This document shows, piece after piece, positions 33,670 to 42,346 of a DNA stretch of 64,000 nucleotides; position 1 is the stretch's first letter, and each line of letters begins with the position of its first letter. This stretch comes from Agrococcus pavilionensis RW1 (GTDB taxonomy: Bacteria > Actinomycetota > Actinomycetes > Actinomycetales > Microbacteriaceae). The notes under the pieces were generated by a model. That model did not search any database and was not told the origin of the DNA. It saw only the letters and a program-made list of their open reading frames with translations. The position numbers and the translations under genes were made by a program. The stretch lies in NCBI RefSeq assembly GCF_000400485.1, contig NZ_ASHR01000010.1:1-64000 (forward strand). Reading direction: 5' to 3'.

Positions 33670-34701
33670 ATGCGCGCTCTCATCACCGGCATCACGGGCC
33701 AGGACGGCGGTCACCTCGCGGAGCTGCTGCATGCCAAGGGCTACGAGGTCTACGGCCTCGTGCACGGGCAGCACAACCCGAAGCGGCACGCGGTCGAGTC
33801 GGAGTTCCCATTCGTGACGCTGCTCGAGGGCGACGTGACCGACCAGACCTCGCTCGTGCGGGCGGTCGAGGCGTCGCAGCCCGACGAGCTCTACAACCTC
33901 GCGGCCATCAGCCACGTCGGCTACTCGTTCAAGAACCCCGCGCTCACCGCGGAGGTGACGGGCAAGGGCGTGCTCAACGTGCTCGAGGCGGTGCGCATCG
34001 CACGCCTGACCGACACGACCCGCCTCTACCAGGCGTCGACCTCCGAGATGTTCGGCGGCCTCGACTACAACCGGCCGGCACGCGGCTACAACGAGACCTC
34101 GCTCTTCCACCCGCGCAGCCCCTACGGCGCGGCGAAGCTCTACGGGCACTCGATCGCCAAGAACTACCGCGAGAGCTACGGCATGTTCGTCAGCTGCGGC
34201 ATCCTGTTCAACCACGAGGGCGAGCGCCGCGGCGTCGAGTTCGTAACGCGGAAGATCACCAGCGCCGCAGCCCGCATCGCGTGCGGCCTGCAGGATCACG
34301 TCGAGCTCGGCGACCTGTGGCCCAAGCGCGACTGGGGCTACGCGGGCGACTACGTGCGCGGCATGTGGCAGATGCTGCAGCACGACGAGCCCGACGACTT
34401 CGTGCTCGCGTCGGGCGAGACGCGCACGGTCGAGCAGTTCGTCGCCGCCGCGTTCTCGGAGGTCGGCATCGACGACTGGCGCCCCTTCGTGCGCCAGAGC
34501 CCGGCGCTGCTGCGGCCCGCCCAGGTCGACATCCTGCTCGGCGACGCCTCGAAGGCGCACGACGAGCTCGGCTGGCGGCGCGAGGTCGACTTCCCGGGGC
34601 TCGTCCAGCGCATGGTGCAGCACGATCTGCGGCTGCACGGCGGGCACGACGTGCGGCACCGGCGCCCGCGCAGCCGCACGCTCGTCGGCGGGGCCGCCTG
34701 A
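33670..34701 (+). CDS. gmd: GDP-mannose 4,6-dehydratase
   Basis: 343 residues. The Rossmann motif TGITGQDGGHL (residues 6-16) is the classical GMD signature. The catalytic set is visible in YQASTSEMFG and SPYGAAKLYGHS (Ser/Thr, Tyr, Lys), with FNHEGERRGVEFVTRKI and the dimer/GDP-binding RDWGYAGDYVRGMW further on. It makes GDP-4-keto-6-deoxy-D-mannose. Start ATG 33670 is preceded by AAGGGCAGGCGG. rmd follows three bases after its stop, so GDP-D-rhamnose is the expected end product. The 136-bp gap before it contains a possible TACGCT -10 element. Confidence 0.95.
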   Translation: MRALITGITGQDGGHLAELLHAKGYEVYGLVHGQHNPKRHAVESEFPFVTLLEGDVTDQTSLVRAVEASQPDELYNLAAISHVGYSFKNPALTAEVTGKGVLNVLEAVRIARLTDTTRLYQASTSEMFGGLDYNRPARGYNETSLFHPRSPYGAAKLYGHSIAKNYRESYGMFVSCGILFNHEGERRGVEFVTRKITSAAARIACGLQDHVELGDLWPKRDWGYAGDYVRGMWQMLQHDEPDDFVLASGETRTVEQFVAAAFSEVGIDDWRPFVRQSPALLRPAQVDILLGDASKAHDELGWRREVDFPGLVQRMVQHDLRLHGGHDVRHRRPRSRTLVGGAA

Positions 34702-34704
34702 GCG

Positions 34705-35601
34705 GTGCTCCGTCTCGCGATCACGGGCGCCGACGGGTTCGTCGGCCGGCACGTCGTCGCGCTCGCGGCCGAGCGCGGCCACCGGGTCGTCGCGCTCACG
34801 CGATCGGGGGATGCGTCGGTGCCGGGCGCCGACGTCGTGCTCGGCGCCGACCTCACGGCGGGCTGGCCCGCGCTGCCGGCGATCGACGCGGTCGTGCACC
34901 TCGCCGCGCTCGCGGCGGTCGGCCCGTCGTTCGATGAGCCCGCCCGCTACATCGCCGAGAACGCCGCGATGGCCGCCCACGCGTGCGAGTCGCTGCTGCG
35001 AGGCCCGCGCCCGGCACCGCGGGTGATCGCGGCGAGCACCGGCGCGATCTACGCCGCGGCGCCGCACCCCATCGACGAGTCCGCGCCGCTCGAGTTCGCC
35101 TCGCCCTACGCCGTGAGCAAGGCCACCGTCGACAGCCTGCTCTCCTACTACCGCCGCCGCGGCCTCGACACCGTCGTCGTGCGGCCCTTCAACCACATCG
35201 GCGCCGGGCAGGGCCCCGGCTTCCTCGTGCCCGACCTCATCGCGCGCCTCGACGCGCTCGAGCCTGGCGCGCCGCTCCAGGTCGGCAACCTCGACGCCGA
35301 GCGCGACTACACCGACGTGCGCGACGTCGCGCTGGCCTACGTGCTGCTCGCGGAGGCGCCGGTGCTCGAGCACGACGTCTACAACGTCGCCTCCGGTCGC
35401 GCGCGCAGCGGTCACGAGGTGCTCGCCGCGATCTGCGCCGCGATGGGCCGCGAGGTGCCGCGGCTCCGCGCCGGCCGCCGCCGGCCGCTCGACGTGCCGC
35501 GGGTCGTCGGCGACGCTCGCCGGCTGCGCGGCGAGCTCGGCTGGTCGCCCCGCTTCGACTTCGCGAGCTCGATCGCCACGGCGATCGACGCGCGGGTGTG
35601 A
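34705..35601 (+). CDS. rmd: GDP-6-deoxy-4-keto-D-mannose reductase (Rmd-like)
   Basis: 298 residues, a short-chain NAD(P)-dependent epimerase/dehydratase. ITGADGFVGRHVV is the cofactor motif, IAASTGAIYAA and SPYAVSKATVDSL carry the Ser/Tyr/Lys triad, and RPFNHIGAGQGPGFLVPDL is the substrate region typical of RMD/GMER proteins. Directly after gmd it most likely reduces the keto sugar to GDP-D-rhamnose; an epimerase-reductase giving GDP-fucose is the alternative. GTG start. Its stop overlaps the next glycosyltransferase as GTGA. Confidence 0.88.
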   Translation: MLRLAITGADGFVGRHVVALAAERGHRVVALTRSGDASVPGADVVLGADLTAGWPALPAIDAVVHLAALAAVGPSFDEPARYIAENAAMAAHACESLLRGPRPAPRVIAASTGAIYAAAPHPIDESAPLEFASPYAVSKATVDSLLSYYRRRGLDTVVVRPFNHIGAGQGPGFLVPDLIARLDALEPGAPLQVGNLDAERDYTDVRDVALAYVLLAEAPVLEHDVYNVASGRARSGHEVLAAICAAMGREVPRLRAGRRRPLDVPRVVGDARRLRGELGWSPRFDFASSIATAIDARV

Positions 35602-36782
35602 TCGCCATGCCGGCCGTCGCGCACCTCGAGCACTCGGTCGAGCCCGGCGGCGCCGAGCTCGCGCTCCTGCGGCTGCTCGAGACCGGCCCCGCCTGGGACG
35701 CGGCGGTCTTCGTGCCGCGGTCGCCCGCGGGCGCGGGCGCCTTCGCCCCGCTGGGCGAGCTCGTGCACGTGCTCGGCGTGCGGCAGCCCGCCGGCGCGAT
35801 CGGCGGCTCGCGCCGAGCGCGTGCCGGGATGCTCGCCCGCGTCGCGCTGCACGCCGCGGCCCTGCGGGTCACCCGCTCCTTCCGTCGCTGCGACGTCGTG
35901 CACGCGAACACGAGCCGCGCGGCGCTCATCGGCCTGCTCGCGACGACCGGCTCTCGACGACGGCTCGTCGTCCACCTCCGCGACGCCGTCGACGAGGCAG
36001 CCATGGGCCGGTTCGCGGCGCTCGCGCTCCGCGCGGCGCTCCGCCGTGCCGACGGCGTGATCGCCAACTCGGGCTTCACCCTCGACTCGGCGCGGCCGTG
36101 GATCCGGCCGGGCGCCGCCGTCGCGGTCATCCCCTCCCCGATCGGGATCGATGGCGCGCGGCCCGTGACGCCGCCGCGCGCCGCCGTCACGACGGTCGGG
36201 ATGCTCGCTCGCCTCGCACCCTGGAAGGGGCAGGCGCAGCTCGTCCGCGCCTTCGCCGAGGCGTTCCCGACGGGCGATGTGCGACTGCAGCTGGCCGGCT
36301 CCGCCGCGTTCGGCGAGGCGCCGTTCGAGCGCGAGCTGCGCGCGCTCATCGACGAGCTCGGCATCGCCGACCGCGTCGACCTGCTCGGGCACGTCGACGA
36401 CGTGTGGCCGCTGCTCGACGGGTGGGACGTCTGCGTGCACGCGTCGACGCGCGCCGAGCCGCTCGGGCAGAACGTGCTGCAGTACCTCGCGGCGGCGCGG
36501 CCGCTCGTCGCGACCGCAGCCGGCGGCCCGCTCGAGCTGGTCGACGACGGCGAGACGGGACTGCTCGTCGCGCCAGGCGACGTCGGCGCTCTCGCCGCGG
36601 CGCTCCGCCGGCTCGCCGACGAGCCGGGCCTGCGCGAGCGCCTGCACCGCACGGCCGCTGCATGGCGGCCCGTGCCGCCCGACACCGCCATCGCGCGCGC
36701 CCACGCCGAGCTCTTCGCCCGCGTCGCCGCGCCGCGCCCGGCTCAGGCCGAGGCGCGCGCCGCCCGGATGGCGGCCTCGTAG
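35598..36782 (+). CDS. Family 4 glycosyltransferase
   Basis: 394 residues from GTG 35598, overlapping the rmd stop by four bases; ATG 35607 is an alternative. A GT-B protein opening with AVAHLEHSVEPGGAELALLR. The acceptor half contains VVHANTSRAALIGLLA, and the donor half VGMLARLAPWKGQAQLVRAF followed by VHASTRAEPLGQNVLQYLAAARP and ELVDDGETGLLVAPGD. It is probably a rhamnosyl- or mannosyltransferase using the GDP-sugar made by the two upstream genes. The end overlaps the convergent glycosyltransferase gene by 40 bases, leaving no room for a separate terminator. Confidence 0.88.
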   Translation: MIAMPAVAHLEHSVEPGGAELALLRLLETGPAWDAAVFVPRSPAGAGAFAPLGELVHVLGVRQPAGAIGGSRRARAGMLARVALHAAALRVTRSFRRCDVVHANTSRAALIGLLATTGSRRRLVVHLRDAVDEAAMGRFAALALRAALRRADGVIANSGFTLDSARPWIRPGAAVAVIPSPIGIDGARPVTPPRAAVTTVGMLARLAPWKGQAQLVRAFAEAFPTGDVRLQLAGSAAFGEAPFERELRALIDELGIADRVDLLGHVDDVWPLLDGWDVCVHASTRAEPLGQNVLQYLAAARPLVATAAGGPLELVDDGETGLLVAPGDVGALAAALRRLADEPGLRERLHRTAAAWRPVPPDTAIARAHAELFARVAAPRPAQAEARAARMAAS

Positions 36783-37792
36783 TGCTCGAGCAGGCGCGCC
36801 GGCGACCCGGCCTCGAGCACCTCGTCGATGAGGCGGCGCGCCGCGTGCCGCTCGGCGGGCTCGAGCTCGGGGCCCGCCGCGAGCCGCCGCCGCAGCGCCT
36901 CGGTGAACGCGTCACCGCTCGCGAGGTCGAGCGGCACGGGTCCATCCGCGAGCGAGCGCAGGTACTCCGAGCCGGGGTTCGGGTAGGCGACGACCGGCAG
37001 CCCGTGGTCGAGCCCCTCGAGCACCGGGATGCCGAAGCCCTCGTACGCCGAGGGCGACACGAGCACCCACGCGCGACGCACGGCATCCGCCACCTCGTCG
37101 TCGCTCAGCCCGGCGCGGTGGTCGACCCACGGCGCCCACGACGCGGCGTCGTCCGCCGGCCCGATGACGGTGAGCGCGACCTCGCCACGCTCGCCGCCGA
37201 GCTCGGCGACCGCCGCTTGCGCGACGCGGCCCTGCTTGCGGCCCTCGAAGCTGCCGATGAAGACGACCGAGGGCGTCGCGCTCGGCAGCCGCTCGCCCGG
37301 CGGCACGCCGAAGTAGGGCGGCAGGATCGCGTCGCAGCGCATGAGCTCGAGCGACTCCGGCGCGATCGCGAGCGTGCGGGTGGCGCGCGCGGCCGAGCGC
37401 GACTCGAGCCCCGCGAGCACGTAGTGGTTGAGCCTGCGGAGTCCGGTCGACGAGCGCGCCTCCCCGAGCGAGGAGCCGTAGAACGTGCGCACGAGCGGCA
37501 CGCCGCGCGGCAGCAGCACGTCGTCTCCGTGCGAGTGCACGAGGTCGGGCTCGAGCCGCCGGATGGCGCGCGAGGCGCGCAGCGCCGCGCCGTAGTAGCG
37601 GCCGATGCGGCCGCGCGGCGCGGGCAGCTCGACCAGGCGCACGCCCGCCATCGGCACCGCTCCCTCGAAGCAGACGACGGTCAGCTCGACGAGGTCGCGC
37701 ACGCGCTCCGCGAGGCGCCGCACGTAGCGGCCGACGCCGCCCGAGTGGTGGCCCGCCCGGGGCCACTCGAGCGCGAGCCAGGTGACGCGCAT
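36743..37792 (-). CDS. Family 4 glycosyltransferase (minus strand)
   Basis: 349 residues, starting at ATG 37792 after AAGGGAGA; the open frame extends nine codons further without such a site. Features are the N-terminal MRVTWLALEW and HSGGVGRYVRRLAE, the central VVFIGSFEGRKQGRVAQAAV, and the donor site SPSAYEGFGIPVLEGLDHGLPVVAYPNP. The SAYEGFGIPVLE sequence is the classical E-x7-E motif of GT4. It diverges from the plus-strand glycosyltransferase at 37846 and overlaps the convergent one at its end. The sugar is not assignable. Confidence 0.88.
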   Translation of the reverse strand: MRVTWLALEWPRAGHHSGGVGRYVRRLAERVRDLVELTVVCFEGAVPMAGVRLVELPAPRGRIGRYYGAALRASRAIRRLEPDLVHSHGDDVLLPRGVPLVRTFYGSSLGEARSSTGLRRLNHYVLAGLESRSAARATRTLAIAPESLELMRCDAILPPYFGVPPGERLPSATPSVVFIGSFEGRKQGRVAQAAVAELGGERGEVALTVIGPADDAASWAPWVDHRAGLSDDEVADAVRRAWVLVSPSAYEGFGIPVLEGLDHGLPVVAYPNPGSEYLRSLADGPVPLDLASGDAFTEALRRRLAAGPELEPAERHAARRLIDEVLEAGSPARLLEHYEAAIRAARASA

Positions 37793-37845
37793 CCCGTCTC
37801 CCTTCCGCGAGTGCGGCAAGGCTATCCCCCGAGCGGCGGCTAGCG

Positions 37846-38988
37846 ATGGCGCGGGAGCCGCTCGTCATCGCGCACGACTACCTCACCCAGCGGGGCGGGG
37901 CGGAGCGGGTCGTGCTCGCCCTCGCGCGAGCCTTCGCGGGCGCGCCCATCCAGACGACGCTCTTCGAGCCGGGCGACACCTATCCCGAGTTCGGCGACGT
38001 CGAGGTGCGGACGACACCGCTCGACCGCATCGCCCTCCTGCGCCGCCACCACCGGCTCGCGCTGCCGCTCCTGGCCGCCGCGGTGCAGCGCACGCGCATC
38101 GACGCCGACGTGGTGATCGCGAGCTCGAGCGGCTGGGCGCACGGCTTCCGCACGACCGGCCGCAAGATCGTCTACTGCTACTCCCCCGCCCGCTGGCTCT
38201 ACCAGCCGGGCGCCTACCTCGGGCAGCACGCGTCCCGCTCGACGCGGCTCGCGCTCGCGGTGCTCGGCCCGTGGCTGCGGCGCTGGGACCGCCGGCAGGC
38301 GCGCAGCGCCGACGCCTACATCGCCTGCTCCTCGGTCGCGCGCGACCGCGTGCGAGCCGTGTACGGCATCGAGGCCGAGGTCGTGCATCCGCCCCACTCC
38401 TCCGGCGCGGGCGGCTCGGAGCACCGGCCGGCCGGGCTCAGCGACACGGCCCTCGACGGCGCCGGCGGCTTCGACCTGTGCGTCTCGCGCCTCCTGCCGT
38501 ACAAGAACGTGGATGCCGTGGTCACCGCGTTCGCGACCCTCCCGCACCGGCTCGTGGTCGTCGGCGCCGGGCCGGAGCAGGCGCGCCTGCGGGCGATGGC
38601 GCCGCCGAACGTCGTCTTCCTGCAGCACCTCACCGATGCCGAGATGCGCTGGCTCTACGCGCGCTGCGCGTCGATCGTCGCGGCGAGCTTCGAGGACTTC
38701 GGCCTCATCCCGGTCGAGGCGGCATCGTTCGGCAAGCCCTCGGTCGCGCTGCGCTGGGGTGGCTTCCTCGACACGATCGTCGAGGGCGTCACCGGGATAC
38801 TCTTCGACGAGCCGACGCCGACGGCGATCGCCGACGCGATGCGGCGCTGCCGCTCGATGCGGTGGGATGCCGAGGCGATCCGGGCGCACGCGGCCGGATT
38901 CTCGGAGGAGGCGTTCCTCGAGCGCCTCACCGCCGCCATCGAGCGGGCGACGGGCGCGCTCCCGCGCGCGAGCCGGGGCCGACCGTGA
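37846..38988 (+). CDS. Family 4 glycosyltransferase (WbaZ-like)
   Basis: 380 residues. The N-terminus LVIAHDYLTQRGGAERVVLAL together with YCYSPARWLYQPGAYL is characteristic of WbaZ-type mannosyl/galactosyl transferases of O-antigen clusters. The donor half shows VSRLLPYKNVDAVVTAF and ASFEDFGLIPVEAASFGKPSV. It is probably cytoplasmic and membrane-associated. The GTG of the flippase gene overlaps its stop as GTGA, so the two are translationally coupled. Confidence 0.88.
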   Translation: MAREPLVIAHDYLTQRGGAERVVLALARAFAGAPIQTTLFEPGDTYPEFGDVEVRTTPLDRIALLRRHHRLALPLLAAAVQRTRIDADVVIASSSGWAHGFRTTGRKIVYCYSPARWLYQPGAYLGQHASRSTRLALAVLGPWLRRWDRRQARSADAYIACSSVARDRVRAVYGIEAEVVHPPHSSGAGGSEHRPAGLSDTALDGAGGFDLCVSRLLPYKNVDAVVTAFATLPHRLVVVGAGPEQARLRAMAPPNVVFLQHLTDAEMRWLYARCASIVAASFEDFGLIPVEAASFGKPSVALRWGGFLDTIVEGVTGILFDEPTPTAIADAMRRCRSMRWDAEAIRAHAAGFSEEAFLERLTAAIERATGALPRASRGRP

Positions 38989-40241
38989 GCCGCGAGACGG
39001 CCCGCCCCGCGACCGCCGCGCTCGTTCGCCGCGCGCGGCCGGCGCTGCAGCTCGCGAGCGTGACCTACGTCGGCCTCGCGCTCAGCGTCGTCTCCGCCCC
39101 GATGCTCGCGACCGCGCTCGGTGCGAGCGGCCGCGGGCAGCTCGCCGCCGCGTTCGCCGTCATCCACGTGCTCGGCCTCGTCGCGTTCGTCGGCCTGCCG
39201 CGCGGCATCGCCGTGCAGGATCACCGCGACGAGTCGGCGTCGCGCGCGGCGGTCGTGCTCGTCGGCGTCGCGGGCCTGCTGTCGGCCTCCGCGTGCTTCC
39301 TCGCCGCCGACGTGCTCGCCGGCGGCGACGCGTGGGTCGCGAGCGCGATCCGCCTCTCGAGCGTCGTGCTCGCGCTCGCCGGGCTCTACCAGCTCGGCGT
39401 CGAGCGGATGCTCGTCGGCTCGCGCCTCGCCGGCTACAACCTCGCTCGCGCGTGCAACGTCGTGCTGCCCTCACTCGGCTGCATCATCGCGTTCCTCGCC
39501 GGAGCGCTCACGCTCGAGCTCGCCTTCGCGATCACCCTCGCCGGCCAGCTGCTCGCGTCGCTCGTGGGCATCGCCGGCTCGATCGGCGCGATCCGCCGTG
39601 CCGAGCGGCGCCCCGCGCCCTGGCGCTTCAGCCTCTCGATGTGGTCGTCGACGGTCGTCGACGGCGTGGCCTGGCGCCTCGACCAGGTGCTGCTCGCGAT
39701 GCTCGCGAGCTCGGCGACGCTCGGCGTCTACGCGGTCGCCTCGACGCTCGCGAGCGCCTCGGGCGGGCTCACGCAAGCCATCAACGCCGTGCTCTACGGC
39801 CGCTTCGCGGCCGACGAGGCGCTCCGGATCCGCCGCAGCCGACTGCTGTCGCTGGGCTCGTCGGCGCTCGCGTCGGCGGCCCTCATCACCGGGATCGCGC
39901 TGTGGCAGGAGACGCTGCTCGGGCCGACGTTCGACGGGCTGCTCGCGCCCCTCGCGGTGCTGTGCGCGGCGCAGGCGCTCAACGACCAGTGGCAGCTGCA
40001 GGTCTACCGGCAGGCGGCGGCGCAGGCACACGCGGGCATCGCGCTGCCCTCGTGGATCGGGCTCGCCGCCTTCGCCGCGGTCGCCGCGGCGCTCGCCCTC
40101 GCCGGCGCACTCGACGCGACCTCGATGGCGGTCGCGGTGCTGATCGGTGCGGCGACGAGGGTCGTCGTGCGCCTGCTCTCCGAAGCCCTCCCCGCGCGGA
40201 TGCCGTCCGCGTGGGCCAGGGCGCGCGGGCCCGTCCTCTGA
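38985..40241 (+). CDS. Polysaccharide flippase, Wzx-like (MATE/MOP superfamily)
   Basis: 418 residues with about 12 membrane helices and almost no large loops, typical of Wzx/MurJ-type lipid-linked oligosaccharide flippases. The beginning of the first domain reads LATALGASGRGQLAAAFAVI, the usual GxxxxGxYA-like opening of polysaccharide export proteins; WSSTVVDGVAWRLDQVLLAML is the corresponding start of the second half. It would move lipid-linked repeat units outward for the Wzy-like protein at 31049. Coupled by GTGA to the preceding glycosyltransferase. The next gene converges. Confidence 0.82.
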   Translation: MSRETARPATAALVRRARPALQLASVTYVGLALSVVSAPMLATALGASGRGQLAAAFAVIHVLGLVAFVGLPRGIAVQDHRDESASRAAVVLVGVAGLLSASACFLAADVLAGGDAWVASAIRLSSVVLALAGLYQLGVERMLVGSRLAGYNLARACNVVLPSLGCIIAFLAGALTLELAFAITLAGQLLASLVGIAGSIGAIRRAERRPAPWRFSLSMWSSTVVDGVAWRLDQVLLAMLASSATLGVYAVASTLASASGGLTQAINAVLYGRFAADEALRIRRSRLLSLGSSALASAALITGIALWQETLLGPTFDGLLAPLAVLCAAQALNDQWQLQVYRQAAAQAHAGIALPSWIGLAAFAAVAAALALAGALDATSMAVAVLIGAATRVVVRLLSEALPARMPSAWARARGPVL

Positions 40242-40246
40242 CCCCC

Positions 40247-40260
40247 GCGGCGCGGGCCGC
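40247..40260. terminator. Short GC hairpin between convergent flippase and kinase genes
   Basis: GCGGC-GCGG-GCCGC lies in the 39-bp gap between two convergent stops. A terminator is expected here, but the stem is only five bases and the whole gap is GC-rich, so the assignment is weak. Confidence 0.25.
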
Positions 40261-40280
40261 CCCCGGTGCCGCGCGAGGCG

Positions 40281-41756
40281 TCAGCGGTGCGCGCGACTGC
40301 GCTTGCCGCCGCGCCCGCGCCGTCGTCGCGACGGCGCCTCCTCGGCCGGCCGCGCGTGCTCCGCGGTCTTCGCGCGCGGCGGCGCCGGCACCTCCGGCTC
40401 CGCCCGCTCCGACCGCCCGTAGCCGTACTCGGCGTAGCGGTACGACTCGGAGGAGTCGAGCCGCGCCATCGTCATGATGAGACCTGCGACCGACGCCTCG
40501 ACCGTCTCGAGCATCTCGAGCGAGCGCTTGAGCTGCGGCGCGTTCACACGGTCGGCGGCGGCGACGAGCAGCACGTCGGCGCCGTGCTGAGCGAGCACGA
40601 CGGCGTCGGTCACCGGCAGCAGCGGCGGCGCGTCGAGCAGCACCCAGTCGAACTCCGCCCGCAGCTCCTCGAGCATCGCGTGCATCGCACGCGAGCCGAG
40701 CATCTCGCTCGGGTTGGGCGGCACGGCACCGGCCGGCAGCACGTACAGGCCCGACGTGCCCCACTGCTGCACGGCATCCGCCGGGGCGACGCGGTCGATC
40801 AGCACGTCGGTGAGCCCGACCGCGCCGTTGAGGTTCATGTAGTCGGCGACCTTGGGCTTGCGCAGGTCGGCGTCGACGAGCAGCACCGACTGCCCGGAGC
40901 CGGCGATCGCGAGCGCGAGGTTGACCGCGGTGGTGGTCTTGCCCTCCCCCGGGATCGACGACGTCATCACGAACAGCCGGCTCTTGCCGTCGACCTCGAC
41001 GAAGTTGAGGTTGGTGCGCAGGGTGCGGAAGACCTCCGACTGCGGGCTGAGCGGCTCGGCGTGCACGACGAGCGGTCGCGAGGCGGCCTTCGGGTCGAAG
41101 TGCACGGCGGCGAGCAGCGGCACGGAGGTGACGGCCTTCACGTCGCGTTCGGTGCGGATGCGCGTGTCGACCAGGTCGCGGATGACGATGAACGCGAGCG
41201 CCGCGACCGCGAGCAGGAGCGCGCCGAGGATGGCCTGCAGCACCGGCCGCGGGCTCTCGGGCTCGGCCGGCACGTCGGCGCTCACGATGGTCGCGAGCCG
41301 CACGGGGCTCGTCGAGCCGGTCGTCTCGAGCTCCTCGACCGCCTCGGCGAGGCTCGCGGCGGTCGCGTTCGCGAGGTCGGCCGCGAGCGCGGGGTCGTCG
41401 CTCAAGGCCGAGATCTCGAGGATGGCGGTGTTCGTCACCGGCATCGCCTCGACCTGCTCCATGAGGTCGCGCACCGGCACCTCGAGCTCGAGCTGATCGG
41501 CGACCCGCTCGAGCACCTCCTCGCTGCCGGCGAGCCGGGCATAGGTGTTCACGCGCGAGAGCGTGAAGGCATTGCCCTGCACGAGGTCGGAGCTGGTATC
41601 GGCCGCTTGCGTCGAGATGAAGACCTCGGTGGATGCGCGATAGGACGGCGTCTGCACGAACGAGATGAGCAGTCCCGCGGCGGCGCCGAGCACCGCTGCG
41701 AAGATCACGAGGAACCAGTGCTTGCGCAGCAGCCGCGCGTATTCAAGGAAGCCCAT
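40281..41756 (-). CDS. Polysaccharide co-polymerase with bacterial tyrosine kinase domain (Wzz/Wzc-like)
   Basis: 491 residues, ATG 41756 with GGAGG seven bases upstream. The N-terminal Wzz domain has membrane helices at about 14-34 and 175-195, flanking the external part. The BY-kinase domain carries Walker A SIPGEGKTTT (about 265-273), Walker A' VLLVDADLRKP and Walker B WVLLDAPPLLP (near 372). The C-terminus has the autophosphorylation tyrosine cluster SYRYAEYGYGRSE, followed by an unusual Pro/Arg-rich basic tail ([17 protein letters not shown]). It controls chain length and export of the polymer made by the Wzy/Wzx-type genes. The 146 bp behind the upstream lsr2 end carry its leader, with a possible TACGAT -10 at 41830-41835. 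Confidence 0.92.
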   Translation of the reverse strand: MGFLEYARLLRKHWFLVIFAAVLGAAAGLLISFVQTPSYRASTEVFISTQAADTSSDLVQGNAFTLSRVNTYARLAGSEEVLERVADQLELEVPVRDLMEQVEAMPVTNTAILEISALSDDPALAADLANATAASLAEAVEELETTGSTSPVRLATIVSADVPAEPESPRPVLQAILGALLLAVAALAFIVIRDLVDTRIRTERDVKAVTSVPLLAAVHFDPKAASRPLVVHAEPLSPQSEVFRTLRTNLNFVEVDGKSRLFVMTSSIPGEGKTTTAVNLALAIAGSGQSVLLVDADLRKPKVADYMNLNGAVGLTDVLIDRVAPADAVQQWGTSGLYVLPAGAVPPNPSEMLGSRAMHAMLEELRAEFDWVLLDAPPLLPVTDAVVLAQHGADVLLVAAADRVNAPQLKRSLEMLETVEASVAGLIMTMARLDSSESYRYAEYGYGRSERAEPEVPAPPRAKTAEHARPAEEAPSRRRRGRGGKRSRAHR

Positions 41757-41902
41757 CGTCGTACCTCCGGAGCATCATCGCGGCCATTCGTGCCGCAGTG
41801 CGCCATCGCCCCGGCTGCCGATTGCTCACATCGTAGGGGCGTTGGCGCAACGCAGACGGGCGCCGCTGCTCAGCAGCGGCGCCCGAAAGCATCATGATCC
41901 GA

Positions 41903-42247
41903 TCAGCGGTTCTTGTATCGCTCCACGATGTCGGCGGGAATGCGGCCGCGCGAGGCGACCTTCAGCCCCTGCGACTCCGCCCACTCGCGGATCGCGGCAG
42001 TCTCGCTGCTGCCGCCGCTGCTGCGCCGGCTGCCGCTGGAGGCGCGGCCACGGCTCCGCCCGGAGACGCGGCGCGACGCCCGCACATAGCGCTCGAGCGT
42101 GCTCGAGAGCTCTTCGATGTTCTCGTTGCTGAGGTCGATCTCGTACTCAGCGCCGTCGAATGCGAATCGCACCGTGCGACCGGTGCCATCCTCGATGGGC
42201 TCGCCCGTGAAGTCGTCGACGAGCTGCGTGAAAGTCTGCTTTGCCAT
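41903..42247 (-). CDS. lsr2: Lsr2 nucleoid-associated protein
   Basis: 114 residues, the standard Lsr2 length. The N-terminal dimerisation domain (TFTQLVDDFTGEPI, VRFAFDGAEYEIDLS) and the C-terminal DNA-binding domain (TAAIREWAESQGLKVASRGRIPADIVERY) are both intact, including the minor-groove-binding Arg100-Gly101-Arg102. The linker is a long Arg/Ser/Gly stretch. Lsr2 is the actinobacterial xenogeneic silencer, binding AT-richer DNA. Its position inside the polysaccharide locus, beside the compositionally distinct right half, makes local silencing plausible but unproven. The promoter lies so close that the mRNA appears leaderless. Confidence 0.95.
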   Translation of the reverse strand: MAKQTFTQLVDDFTGEPIEDGTGRTVRFAFDGAEYEIDLSNENIEELSSTLERYVRASRRVSGRSRGRASSGSRRSSGGSSETAAIREWAESQGLKVASRGRIPADIVERYKNR

Positions 42248-42254
42248 GCCACGC

Positions 42255-42282
42255 AATATAGACGAATCGCCCGTGAGCGCAA
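42255..42282 (-). promoter_or_regulatory. lsr2 promoter, leaderless transcript predicted
   Basis: On the minus strand, TTGCGC (42282-42277) is followed after 16 bases by TATATT (42260-42255), a good SigA-type promoter. Only seven bases separate the -10 from the ATG at 42247. Transcription should therefore begin at or one base before the ATG. GCGTGGC, the sequence between, is no ribosome-binding site. Confidence 0.65.
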
Positions 42283-42346
42283 CATAGGAATTCGAAGTGA
42301 GGAAATGTACCCCTCGGAATGTACCCCGAAATGAATCGGGAAGCGA

